The translations under genes and the position numbers were made by a program. From NCBI GenBank assembly GCA_018296165.2, contig JACKQL020000003.1, forward strand, positions 930,001-994,000: a stretch of 64,000 bases of DNA. The letters run 5' to 3'. Numbering within the stretch: position 1 is the stretch's first letter; the number at the start of each line of letters is the position of its first letter. The DNA comes from Termitomyces sp. T153 (lineage: Eukaryota; Basidiomycota; Agaricomycetes; Agaricales; Lyophyllaceae). This document shows positions 1-11,500 of this stretch, one piece after another. Under the pieces are notes generated by a model that did not search any database, was not told the DNA's origin, and worked only from the letters and a program-made list of their open reading frames with translations.

Positions 1-1115
<1,115 letters not shown>

Positions 1116-1217
1116 AAGGTCGGATTTCGGATACGCTTTGTTTGGTTAGACGAGGTTGGAGTTCAATAGATAGAGTCTAATCTCGTCGTCGACGCGACAT
1201 CAATTCATTCTTTTTTC

Positions 1218-2883
1218 ATGGTCTCTGCCGACAGTCTCAATCTCGATGTCCTAGAACTAATCTGTTCCTTTCTCAATAATAATGATCTTGCGGCAGTTGC
1301 CTTAGTCAGCAAATCCTTCCTTGCTGGAGCCATTCCTTCGCTCTACAGGACTCTTTCTTTCCGAGTTCACCATGCGAAGCGTTATCCAAGTGTAGTGGCA
1401 AAGAATAGTCCTGTCTTCTCATCATGAACTCTTTTACTCGCAGGTATCCACGTCGTTTGCGATGATTTTGGCGCATCCAAACTTAGCAGTCCATGTTCGC
1501 AATATTGGTGTGTAAACTCCCGCTTCCTCTCAAGAGCAATTATTCATATAAGGAATCAGATATCCGCGTCGTGCCTCTTCTAATGAACAAGCCTCACCCA
1601 GATTTTGTTCAAGAATGCACACGCACTTTGGGACTCTGCAACAGTCTCCGATCTTTTGTATATACGTCGAAATCTGTATTGATACCCTCCATTCTGCCCG
1701 TGCTCCAGGGAAAGGAGGGTCTCAAGAAGCTTAGGATCTATGCAAAATTGTCAACGACCCAAGCTTCAATGTTGCTCAAACTCGATAATGTGGAAAGGTT
1801 GGAGTTGGACAGCGCGTCATGGGAGGTTTTGGATATTCTTCCTAGATGGACACAGGAGATGCAGAAAACTTTGGTGAGCCTAACTCTATCCGTACGTTCA
1901 CCCCCTTCTCTTGTTTCTCCAAAACTCATTATCCTAGATGTCGATGGATCTAAATCCTCAAGTCCTCCAAATGACATTGGAACACCTTCCTCGACTACAG
2001 GGCTTGCATATCATATGTCCTGAGACATGCATTGATCATACGGAGATACTGAAGCTTGTTACTTACACACCGCTCCTGGAGAGTCTCGCTTTCACAGTCA
2101 CAGTCAGTCGGCACTCTCACCTGCATTCATCACTGATCACATGGTTTAGGAGATGACCCAGCCCCTTGATACCAATAACCCTTTACCAACACCTACCCTC
2201 GTTCACCTCCGTCACCTGGCTCTCGACGTACGATCGTGCTTCACTGCAAGCCCATCTACACCTGAGACACTCCTCACTGTCCTCACAACCCTTAAAGCAG
2301 CATTTGTTTCTCTCACGTCTATTACACTCAGGATCCGAGAACTCACTACCGAAGCTGGTCATGCCCTTATGCTTCAACTCGTTGAGGACCACGCTGCTAC
2401 CCTCCGTCGACTCACCTTCGTCGCCTCAGGCGTGGAGATGCGCAGTATCTCAGCGCTATGTCAGAGGTGCCAGTCTCTGGAAGTGTTGAGTATGCCGTTG
2501 CCTATGAAAGAAATCGTATGCTGTTTTGTGCCTGTCACGTCATGATCATTGATTCGAGTGATTCCAGCTGGCATTTTCCAATGCACTTGCATCCTCTTCG
2601 ACCTTACACACCTTGGTTGACGGAGATGGGCATATTGCACACGGTCCGCGACCTGCTCTCAATATCAAAAATGTTGGATTGCTCATGCAACGAGTGCCGA
2701 CTCTTACACGCATTGTTGACGACAAGCGGCTTTGGATTGTATGTTGTCTGTTGACTTTCGTATGTGATAAACCCATTGAAGATCGTCGTACAGGGACAGC
2801 GAGATGCTCGTGGACAGCTGAGGATAAAGCTGGAGCGCCAATCTGTGGAGCCAAACGCTCAGTGGTTTATGCCACCACATTAG
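1218..2883 (+). CDS. F-box/leucine-rich-repeat protein
   Basis: Predicted substrate adaptor of an SCF ubiquitin ligase, 457 residues. Exons 1218-1391, 1444-1507, 1560-1891, 1938-2102, 2150-2515, 2568-2738 and 2782-2883; each junction has GT..AG ends and the summed length is divisible by three. An F-box lies at residues 4-50 (LNLDVLELICSFLNNNDLAAVALVSKS is its core, read in part). Then come irregular leucine-rich stretches such as GLKKLRIYAKLST and LRRLTFVASGVEMRSI. The ATG is only about 100 bp after the preceding stop, in a pyrimidine-rich leader. Basidiomycetes carry large families of such genes; the target protein cannot be told from sequence. The last intron is short (43 bp), so the C-terminal 34 residues are less sure. 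Confidence 0.8.
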
Positions 2884-3663
2884 AGTCTAGACAGCGACTC
2901 TGGTTCTAGTTCCATATATGTGCCCTTCGTCCATCGCTACTGAATCAAGTGCCAATATATTATCTATCGCGTGAGATAAACTGAGATATATAGCTTCTAA
3001 GTATCTCAATCACATTTTGTAGTACGGCATTTTCCATTACAGACAAAAGCAAATGCACGTCACCGGCGGCGATGGCTGGGATGTCGTAATCCATATTCTG
3101 CCGATTTGTGGTGCTCGGTAACAAGGCAACCCGGTTCTGGGAGTGATGAACAGTGTGAAACCTGTTACTGATTAAAGAAAGCCCGAGAATCATAGGACGA
3201 TAGCCGCGCCAACCACCCGGAAGACGGCAATGATGTCGATTTTGTATGTATTCATGCCAATGGTACGACGGCAGGCGAGAATCCAAGCCAAGCTTCAAGG
3301 AAACCAAGCGACCCTCCAAACTTCCTTTGTTCATCAAGATAGATCTGAGGCGTAAGAAGCTCGAAGTTGTTGCACATGGAGTCCGGATTTGACAAGGCAG
3401 AGCAAAGCGCCACTTTTTTCGGCGGTCGTGCAACGAAGGAGCCTGAAAGAATGCAGACTCTAGAGATATCCCCGCTACTTTGTAGTGGGTTCTTGTGGCT
3501 CTATCGAAAGAAAACGTCAATTCGAAAGAAAATGAAAAATGAGTGACCGTGCTTCAACAAAAGTCCTGTCACGCGTGACGCACAGATACAAGCTCCGGGC
3601 CGTCCTGAAACTCAGACCTATTTCCCGCCACCTGAACGTCTGTTCTATCAAATCGTGCTATCG
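2884..3663. other. Intergenic, no convincing gene
   Basis: CpG-containing host sequence between the F-box gene and the sirtuin. A 186-codon minus-strand open frame (2960-3520) crosses it, but it has no recognisable motif, no intron pattern and many His/Arg/Ser as expected of chance reading. It probably holds the F-box 3' UTR and the sirtuin promoter. Confidence 0.5.
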
Positions 3664-4796
3664 ATGTCAGGTCCTAGTGCTGATGTACAAGAGTTTCGAA
3701 AAGTTTTACAAGCTTCGCAACACATTGTGGTAGTAGCTGGCGCGGGGCTGTCTGCCGCTTCAGGTATGCATCATAACTTCGTCATCTTGCCGTCGATCTA
3801 TGTATCTCGCAACGGATTGTGTGATCATTGTTGCGTCGCATCGTCTTGGTGTCCAAGACTGATCTTCACATAATAGGGATACCCACTTTCAGGGACGGTG
3901 GCGGGCTGTGGCGATCACTTGATGTCACTAGTCTGGCGACACCTGAAGCTTTCGGGGCAAATCCATCTCTTGTTTGGCAGTTTTATCATTATCGTAGAAA
4001 CAAGCAAGTATGCTGTTGTCACTGAAAGTGGCGGAAGCATTGAATCGAAATTTGAGTCAGGGCGCTTTCTGCTATACCAAATAATGCTCACAAACTACTC
4101 GCTAAAATGTCAATTCCGAACTTCCTTAAAACCATCGCGCCAAGAGCAGAGTCCTACCACGTCGTTACCCAAAACATAGATAGGCTTTCCGTCAAGGCGC
4201 TCGAATTACTTTCCAACAATCTTGGAAACAAGAAATTGTATGCTGATCGCCCGCGTCCAGAATCTGTGTTAGAGATGCATGGCAGACTCTTTGATGTTAA
4301 GTGTACTTCTTGCGACTGGTGTGCCGAGGACCGGTCAAATCCCTTATGTCCCGCCTTGGGACAAGCAGATGTCCACCTCGAGGGCTACCACGATGCTGGA
4401 TCGAAGTCGAACGATATTCCCGAGGCCGATCTCCCACGTTGCCCCCAGTGTGGCGCTCTTGCGCGTCCTGGCGTAGTGTGGTTCTTCGAGGAACCGTTTT
4501 ATATGGACTATATAGACACTCTGATACTCCAGGCGGACTTGTGTATTATTGTTGGGACATCTTTAACGGTGATTTGTGTCAAGTCTGCTGCCCACAGCCA
4601 ATTCTGAAGTGTAGCTACATCCTGCCAGGTACAACCCGCAGGCTCTTATATGGCTGAAGTACAAGACAATGGAGGAACAGCCGTCATATTCAATATGGAT
4701 TCGACAGAGTTGGACGAGGAAGCTGATTTTCTATTTAGAGGGCCGTGTGAGGTGGAATTACTTCGCGTGCTCGGGGTGGACCCGGATTCAATCTGA
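3664..4796 (+). CDS. Sirtuin, class III (SIRT5-like) NAD-dependent deacylase
   Basis: Predicted NAD-dependent protein lysine deacylase of 300 residues. Exons 3664-3763, 3877-4003, 4061-4568 and 4629-4796. Visible motifs are the NAD-binding GAGLSAASG (residues 26-34, split by intron 1), [11 protein letters not shown], the catalytic TQNID, the HG of EMHGRLF, two zinc-binding Cys pairs (CTSC and CPQC), RPGVVWFFE, and GTSLTV/QPAG. Intron 2 is a GC-AG intron: donor AA|GCAAGT joins FYHYRRNK to ALSAIPN in frame, while no GT donor does. In human SIRT5 the acyl pocket has a Tyr and an Arg in the GGYWR segment; here the Tyr position is Leu (GGLWR), so preference for succinyl/malonyl-lysine is doubtful. 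Start chosen as the ATG giving the usual short N-terminus before the Rossmann fold. Confidence 0.9.
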
Positions 4797-5491
4797 CTGG
4801 ATCCGGATTGATTTTTTCGTTACTGGGTACAATTGTCCTTGTGCCTCCCTCTTGACATATCACTACTTCACACTCAGCTCCGGCCGTACGAGATGTGCTC
4901 GAAGGGTTCGTGTGGAATGGCATTCACGAAGTCATTTATCATCAACAATTGTCCTTGTGATCCCTTTTGACATATCACACATCTAAGAAGATGTGCTTGA
5001 GAGGTTGTCTGCAGTGGCGTTCTCAGGGTTATATTCTAATATCTGCATGGATATTCTATAAGTGGTAGGCAGGGTAGAAACCTGAGAAGACATGATTATC
5101 AACTATTTTCAGGAATATACGAAATATACCTGTGCATTGATAAGGGATTGATTAGATTCACTGTCAGCAGGAGAACCAAGGACCCAAACCTGGCCGATGT
5201 CCAGACAACTAAGGGAGATTCTGAACTTGACTGGAACAAGATTCCATCACTATCACAGATCACCTGGTACTCAAATCTGCTCGCTCCGACGATCATAGTA
5301 TAACGAGAGGGAGCACTGTTTATTTATAAACACAATCGTGTCTCTATGATAAAAAACCGTGACTTGGGGTCGGACGACTGTTTGACAAGAAAGGTAAGGA
5401 AGATCAATCTCACATCAAAGGTGACGAACATACCTAGTTTATACCATTCGGCAAGGCAAAACGTCCTTCTCGAGACAATGGCAAGTCGTGT
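4797..5491. repeat. Gene-free interval with an imperfect tandem duplication
   Basis: Downstream of the sirtuin and downstream of the convergent hydrolase gene. Two diverged direct copies are spaced 116 bp apart, starting at 4830 and 4946. Both begin CAATTGTCCTTGTG, continue with CTTTTGACATATCAC-like sequence, and then have GAGATGTGCTCGA versus AAGATGTGCTTGA. No open frame of family resemblance was seen. Both flanking genes end here, so 3' UTRs are expected. Confidence 0.5.
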
Positions 5492-6490
5492 TTAGTCTGC
5501 GAAGAAATCTGCCCAGATCTCGTCCATATGAAAGATCGCTACGATATGGCCGCCAGAGAATGTCTTGAGACGTGAGTTGGAATATTTCGACGCGAGATAC
5601 CGCGCCCACTCAATGTTAGTTGCATCATCCTCAGTACCAGCAACAATTAGAACCCTTCGCCCAGCTCTATGTTCTTCGTCCAAGCCTCCTAATCCAACCC
5701 CCCATCCCCAGTCACTATTGAGCACTTCAGGTGTGCTCAAAAATCCTTCCCAGGTCTTCTCGACACTCCTCCGATTACTCTCCGCCATCTCCCGAGCCAA
5801 CTGACCATCTTCATATCCGGTCTTATCACGCCAAGCCTGGTACATCTTCTTCTCATCTTCCCCCATCTTGTCAAACAAGAATGCGCGAATGAAGGCCTCT
5901 GCACTCTCCTGACGGGCAAGCTTCGACTGGATGACGAATTTCGCGAGATGTTGAAGCATACGGAATGGAATGAAACGAGAAGGCGGTCCAACAGAAATGT
6001 AATCCCGCCAGTTCATGCTGCGTGTGTAGTCGAATCCTGTTTCGTGGTCTTGAACGAAAGGGGGAAAAGCTCCAAGAAGAAGCATTCCTCTTATGTAGCG
6101 TCCCTGGGGAAAGACTTCGAACGGGGCGCCGTAAAGCATCTGTGTTGGTACAGTACCGAAGGATCCACCCGAGATATACAGTTGGAGCTCTGAGGTGTTA
6201 GGATGTAGATGGGTGAGTAGGGCAGACATATCTTGAGCTATTGTGATAGAATATGGAGTGCCGGAAGAAGGAGGGGAAGTATTTCCATAGCCAGGTAAGG
6301 TTGGTGCAATGTAGTGTACACCTTTGGCCTGTAATGCTGGTGAAAGGCGCCCAACTTTACCTACACTCAGAAGGCCTGTCAGAAAGATGACAACAATGGA
6401 GCTGGAGGTGATTCCACCGTCCTCGTAGGCTAACGTTCGACCATCCAGAAGTACCAGTAACTTTTCGGTATTAGTCGTCCTTGAGTTCAT
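5492..6490 (-). CDS. Alpha/beta hydrolase fold protein
   Basis: Single-exon 332-residue protein with the alpha/beta-hydrolase plan. The nucleophile elbow is GGSFG (GxSxG, about residue 110), the probable acid is the Asp of VAGTEDDATN near residue 285, and the probable catalytic His is in SGGHIVAI near residue 315. An early substrate-pocket loop reads PTLPGYGNTSPP. There is no signal peptide or membrane segment. The substrate cannot be predicted; similar fungal proteins are annotated only as epoxide-hydrolase- or haloperoxidase-like hydrolases. It is divergent from the DUF7587-like gene, sharing a 750 bp upstream region. The ATG at 6490 is the first in frame and gives the usual short lead-in before the first beta strand. 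Confidence 0.82.
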   Translation of the reverse strand: MNSRTTNTEKLLVLLDGRTLAYEDGGITSSSIVVIFLTGLLSVGKVGRLSPALQAKGVHYIAPTLPGYGNTSPPSSGTPYSITIAQDMSALLTHLHPNTSELQLYISGGSFGTVPTQMLYGAPFEVFPQGRYIRGMLLLGAFPPFVQDHETGFDYTRSMNWRDYISVGPPSRFIPFRMLQHLAKFVIQSKLARQESAEAFIRAFLFDKMGEDEKKMYQAWRDKTGYEDGQLAREMAESNRRSVEKTWEGFLSTPEVLNSDWGWGVGLGGLDEEHRAGRRVLIVAGTEDDATNIEWARYLASKYSNSRLKTFSGGHIVAIFHMDEIWADFFAD

Positions 6491-7241
6491 AGTTTGTCAA
6501 TTTGGGAGATGATGTTGATATAGATCCGCTTGTACGAACGCACGGAGTTGGTCAAGAGATCCGCAGTCCGCAGTAGATCTGGTTGACACAGTACGCGGGC
6601 GTTCTTGTATGTACGCAGTCCCGACTGAACTCGTAGTCCCAAAATAGACGTACGCGTATTGATATGTCGCGTGTCACATCAGCAAGCGGATTCGTGATCA
6701 CGTTGTAACACAATCACTTTCCAGTTCATCGACACCTACCAGGACACATCGACGCAGTTTCAATAATTTACTTACTGGGATATTTGAAGGCTCTCGAGGA
6801 CTCTTTGGGCTTGTATCACACATATGAAAACCGATGCTGCTCAAACTGTTCCCATCTGCATCTACTTAGGTACTTTTGAAGTCGTGGTTACGGCTGGGTC
6901 ATTAGGTCACCGAACGATGATTGAAAAGCTTCAAACAACTTTTTACCAGACCACTAACGCGTTGCACTCTATGCCACCTCAGCCACGACTCCGGGTCCTG
7001 TATGTTTGTCAAGTGACTAAAGTAAACCTACCTCATTGTATCCACGTGGCTGAGAACATGCCCAAATTCTTTCTCGATCGGTCTGGCGTGCCGTTTCCAT
7101 ACTACTCGTTTCCATACTACTCGTTCCCATGAGTTGTGGAGAAATGGCAGTTTCAAATACGCTCGTAGTCCACGAGGATCACTTGAGCATAGAGCTATAA
7201 AAACAACCGAAATTTGTTACATCCACCCTCCTCCAATTGCT
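6491..7241. promoter_or_regulatory. Divergent upstream region of hydrolase and DUF7587-like genes
   Basis: A CpG-containing 750 bp interval between two divergent starts. It holds a TATA-like TATAAAA at 7196-7202, 40 bp before the plus-strand ATG, and 2.5 tandem copies of a 15 bp unit GTTTCCATACTACTC at 7093-7130. A 102-codon open frame at 6824-7132 ends in the tandem repeat and looks fortuitous. Confidence 0.45.
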
Positions 7242-8993
7242 ATGATCTGCACCGATTGCCCCTCGGTAGCTGTCTCCTTGCCTCAGTACGGCTTCAGTAC
7301 GGATGTCGAATTTGACAAGCTGGTTAAAGATAACCATTTCCTTTTCCGCGTCTACACTCCAAGAGCACGATTACCTTTCGTTGATGATAGCGAACCATAC
7401 TTTCTAGCTCCAAAATTCAACGAAAGATGGACCCGATCACCAGAGGAGTTCGTAAGGTCTCCTTTCTGCTACGAAGGTTCTGATCGACATGTTGGAACAT
7501 ACGAGGATGTCGCTATACATATGGATTTCTCGACGAAATCTTCCTCGCCATATATATCAACGTCTTTCAGCTTCATCTGGTCCATCTGGGAAGCGCTTCG
7601 GCGCTACCATTTAGGTGTTAAGAAAGACGTCGAGATCGCAGTCATCGATGCCTCTGCAGTTTCTCAAAGAGCTGCATCTGCCATCCAACTTCTGCAAACA
7701 TGTTCTTCCTCTAGGTAAGTCCGCTGTGTTAGCAAATCACAGAAATCTTTGATCAAAGTCATTGTAAGTCGGCGGGTCGAACACTGGAAATGGTATCGCT
7801 ATGCTCAAGAATCTCAGTCCGTTTTGGTTTATGAATACATATCAACGTCAGCTGTCCTTGCCTCGATACCTCTGGTTTCTCTACTTGAGAAACTCCCATC
7901 ATACTTTCTGCGTCATGATATGTCCGAAGGTCTTGGACTAGCGAGCCTCGCGTGGGACTACACGGAAAAGAAGCGTAATTTCCACCGGTTTTGTCAAGAG
8001 ATGTCGAATCGCTTCCTGCAATCAAGTGAAGACACCCGATTAGAGAACACAACTGCAGGATCTGTCCGTCTCGCGATGGCTTTTCTGCGTCCTTGGTTCT
8101 ATCGTTGCGTCGTTGATGACTTTCAGACAGCCGCAGTAACTCTATGTGCCCTTTCTTTCAATATCGCCCAATGGCCAGGGCAATGGTGGGCGCAAGAGCA
8201 TTCAGAATTATGGAATCTCATCTGTGCCATGGTCATCTCACTCGCGGAAGAGGTGCGCAGAACAGAAGGCATTCACCATTCGAAAGAGGTCGTCCGACTC
8301 CAAGGGGTCATAGTCGAATTAGAGAATGCCGTCGAGAAGTACAAAAAAGAAATCCAAACAAGGAAGACCAGAAGACCTGCCCGTCTTTTAACGCCCCTGC
8401 TAATACCCCCACCTCTGCGTCTTATGCCGTTTCTATCCGCTAACCCGGCCTGTCCTGCTTTCCTTGGGACATCAGAATCAGATCGGACCGTTCCAGTAAA
8501 AACACCAGTAAAAACACCCATAACTCCACCTACGTCTCCGATTCGTTCAGGATCTCGACAGCCTTTCCTTCGTGACTCAAGCCCTTTATTAACAGGTACT
8601 GAAAATGGTTCTCACTCTGATTCAGACTTACGAGCCGAACCATCACCAGTGCAGGTTGGAATGTCACACCTTACACCTGCTCCCCCTGGATCACCCTACA
8701 GTGAAATCACCTTCTTCATTAAACCTCCTTCTTCAGTGGAGCCACAAAGCTCCCCTCTGGCGCCTGTACATGATCAAGGGTCCGCTCATGCTGACGCAGT
8801 GACTGAGCATAGAGATGATGTACCAGATCAAGATGTGGCCGTGGTTTGGACACAGCAGAGCGCTACGCCGCGTAAGCCTCCCACAATGGCCGAAACTGCG
8901 TCTTGTCTCGTAACGGGCATCTTAATCGGTGCCTTTGTTACATTGTGTCTTCTGTCACCACAACGCAGGACGTTGTTAACACATTTGACATGA
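7242..8993 (+). CDS. DUF7587-like protein with C-terminal membrane anchor
   Basis: Predicted 565-residue protein from exons 7242-7714 and 7769-8993 (intron 54 bp, GTAAGT..AAG). The first 200 residues (FRVYTPRA, then YFLAPKF, SFSFIWSIWEALRRYHLG, and after the intron HWKWYRYAQESQSVLVY) match what I know as the basidiomycete DUF7587 family, of unknown function. A second helical, Trp-rich part follows (residues 200-360), then a Pro/Ser/Thr-rich linker. One hydrophobic segment close to the C-terminus (CLVTGILIGAFVTLCLL) suggests a tail anchor with the domain facing the cytosol. A TATA box lies 40 bp upstream. The DUF name is from memory and not checked. Confidence 0.72.
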
Positions 8994-9791
8994 TTTCTGT
9001 CGAGAATAAGAGGACCTGCTGTCAATGTGGTTGTTACATATAGATTGGACTCTGGACAACTTCAGTCCTATCATTTCGAAGCAGAAGCAATCCATCAAGT
9101 TATATGTAGTCATCGTTTATTGTAAGTGGCTTTGAATATAATAGATGTTATCATAAGCCGATGTGTAACAAGAAATTGCGTATATACGTTGTATAGTATG
9201 CAAATAATACACATATTGTATACCGTTGTTTACACATATTGCCCGTGATCGTAAACTCATCTGGCCTGTCACACATCAGCGACAAGCAGGCAATAGAAAA
9301 GAAATGGAGACAGGACAAAGGATTTGCCCACAGAAGGGGCAATGGCTCAGTGACAGAACCAGAACTGCCAAAAATTTTATATAGTGCCAGGTAATGATTA
9401 CAAATGTATATTGACTGGAATATTGAATACAAAGAGGAATCAGTAGCTGTTGAATCTTTGTGTCATTACAACCTCTTTGGCCAGAACTGGAATCTTCAAA
9501 TAGTTCTACTGGAGAAGGGCTGTTCAAACAGTGTGAGCATGGGATTGAAGGAGTTAAAGATTTCACTACTGACTTATCAGACATCCTATGACTTTGTACA
9601 ATCCTCATCTTTTCAGTATGTCACCCAGGTTGTTGTATGGCAGAGAATAGCATTCAGTAGGAGCCAAAAATTAGGAGATTGTGGAAAGTACAAGATTGCA
9701 AATACAAAAAAACAATAGAAGAAGCAGGGATCTAATTTGCAGGAAATTGAAAAAATGACACTTGCTCAAGGTTGCATAATTTTGCAGGAAA
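8994..9791. other. Transition from host DNA to transposon island
   Basis: The first 300 bp still contain CpG and are AT-rich, consistent with the 3' UTR of the preceding gene. From about 9290 CpG almost vanishes. Open frames at 9151-9718 on both strands show no family resemblance. No gene is called. Confidence 0.5.
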
Positions 9792-9938
9792 ATTAATTTG
9801 AGGCAAGGCTTGAAGTTGATTGAGTAAGAAGTTTTCTTCAGTATTTTTGTGAGTGATGCATGAGAAATGTTGATATTTCTGAGTCTGAGATGTTCTTGAG
9901 TTGGGCCCCTGCTGGTGAGGAGGAATAGCTGAACTCAA
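9792..9938 (-). repeat. Split direct repeat B2 of the YR element
   Basis: 147 bp, nearly identical to 10311-10458. It begins ATTAATTTGAGGCAAGGC and ends GAACTCAA on the plus strand. It is the terminal B copy; an 87 bp unique spacer separates it from repeat A2. Confidence 0.85.
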
Positions 9939-10025
9939 GCTAACTATGAGGGACTAATAGATGGATGAGTAGTAGTAGTTAAGTAAGTAGAATGAATGAA
10001 TATAAATAGGGATGGCAGGTGGGGA

Positions 10026-10315
10026 TAAAACATGTGATGCAATGAGATTGGCAAGTGGGCACTGTGAGTGCAGTGTGAGACAATGTAATAAGTTGAAAGT
10101 GATATGTACCTGCAAGCACAGTGTGAGACAACAATGACATTGTATGTGGTGCTTGCAGTTAAATAAATGTGAAACAATGGTGTGATAAGAGAAAGGGTAA
10201 TAAAGAGATAAAGGAATAAAGGAAAGTGATAGTGGCCAGTGGGATAGTGGTGGTGATCTAATCTTAGCCCAAATTAACCCCAGGCAACCCCCCTCTCACT
10301 TGCCCGATCCATTAA
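10026..10315 (-). repeat. Split direct repeat A2 of the YR element
   Basis: 290 bp matching 14252-14541 with scattered transitions (C/T and G/A). It ends CCATTAA on the plus strand and overlaps the start of repeat B1 by five bases. Confidence 0.88.
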
Positions 10316-10458
10316 TTTGAGGCAAGGCTTGAAGTCAATTGAGTAAGAAGTTTTCTTAAGTATTTTTGTGAGTGATGCATGAGAAATGTTGATATTTCTA
10401 AGTCCGAGATGTTCTTGAGTCAGCCCTCCTGCTGGCGAGGAGGAATAGCTGAACTCAA
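10311..10458 (-). repeat. Split direct repeat B1 of the YR element
   Basis: 148 bp copy of 9792-9938, directly downstream (minus strand) of the recombinase ORF. Its adjacency to A2 is the diagnostic B1A2 junction. Confidence 0.85.
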
Positions 10459-11500
10459 ACCATCACTGTGTATCCCTGGAGGGCCAGAGGCTTGAAAGGG
10501 GCAGTGTGAGTGAAGGCCATATGGAGGAGAGAGGAGAGATGCAGGATTTGATTCACATTGTTTTCTATGTAGAGCTTGTATGAGTCACTACACCATCTGC
10601 CAAGGAGTTGTATTTCATAGTCTGAATAGCCTGCCATGGCTGCAGTGAAAGCAGCCCCATGACAAAAGCTGTGCCTGGCATAGGTGTCCAACTGGAAACC
10701 TGCTGATGTGAGGGCACTCCAGATGACTTTGATAAAGTAGCTGTAAGAAAGTGCCTGTCCATCGGGCTGCTCAAATAGCAGGGTGCTTGCATTGCAAGGG
10801 CATTCAATGAACATGGCCTTGAGGACAGTGATGGGGCATGTAGGACATCTGGGGGCAGTGGCCACTGTGATTGTGACACTCTTTTGGAATGGGTTGGTCT
10901 TGGAGGTGGGGAGAGTGAGCCAAGTGTGCATGGCATTGGCCAAGTCAGGTAGGAACCGAACAGACTCATATGAGAGGTTGAGAGAAGCTGAGTACTTACC
11001 CCCCCTTCCCAACTGTAAATTTGCTGCTGCAAAGGAGTGCAGAATACACAAGGCAGCAGGCAGTGTAGATTGTTGTGTCACCTGGGGTGGAGCCTGGTTT
11101 GAGTTGAGCCAGGAGGCTGGTGAGAATGGGTAATGTGAGTGGCTGGACAGGTCTTTGTTTGTGCTCACTATGGTAGTGCTGGATGCTGCAAATGAGGCAC
11201 TGCATGAGAGGGGACTTGATGGACAACAAGAAAAGACTTGTGTCAATGTGGAGGGAATGTACTGCTGAGAGATAGGCTTTGATTGATAGGCTTTGATTGT
11301 CTTGAGCTGCACCCTGCCACTGAAGTGGGTGACCCAAGACAAGACAGCAGGCTTCGATGCTGGCAGGATTGATCCATTGGCATTGTAGAGGCCATTGAGT
11401 TGTATGTGGAGGATGAACTAGCATTAGCTGGTTGAGTATATCTTTCTGGTGCTGGTGGCAAGGCCATGCCAAAGGTAGAATGCAATGGCTTGGGAGTGTT
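10455..11500 (-). pseudogene. Tyrosine recombinase of the YR element, catalytic Arg lost
   Basis: C-terminal domain of a phage-integrase-like tyrosine recombinase that replaces the DDE integrase in DIRS/Ngaro elements. The box II region reads HSFCHGAAFTAAMAGYSDYE, followed by IQLLGRWCSDSYKLYIEN, which keeps the His/Trp and the nucleophile-region Tyr. The H-x-x-R arginine is replaced (Cys/His), a change explained by CpG decay. The N-terminal part continues in another frame at 10996-11523. Confidence 0.75.

Noticed and set aside
2960..3520. 186-codon minus-strand frame
   Set aside because: No motif, low-complexity Arg/His/Ser use and no family resemblance; overlaps expected UTR/promoter sequence.
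3994..4056. Alternative GT-AG intron in the sirtuin gene
   Set aside because: It keeps the frame but deletes two conserved residues and shortens the loop after FYHY; the GC-AG solution fits family spacing exactly. Kept as the competing model.
6824..7132. 102-codon plus-strand frame upstream of the DUF7587-like gene
   Set aside because: Ends in a tandem repeat, no recognisable domain; likely fortuitous.
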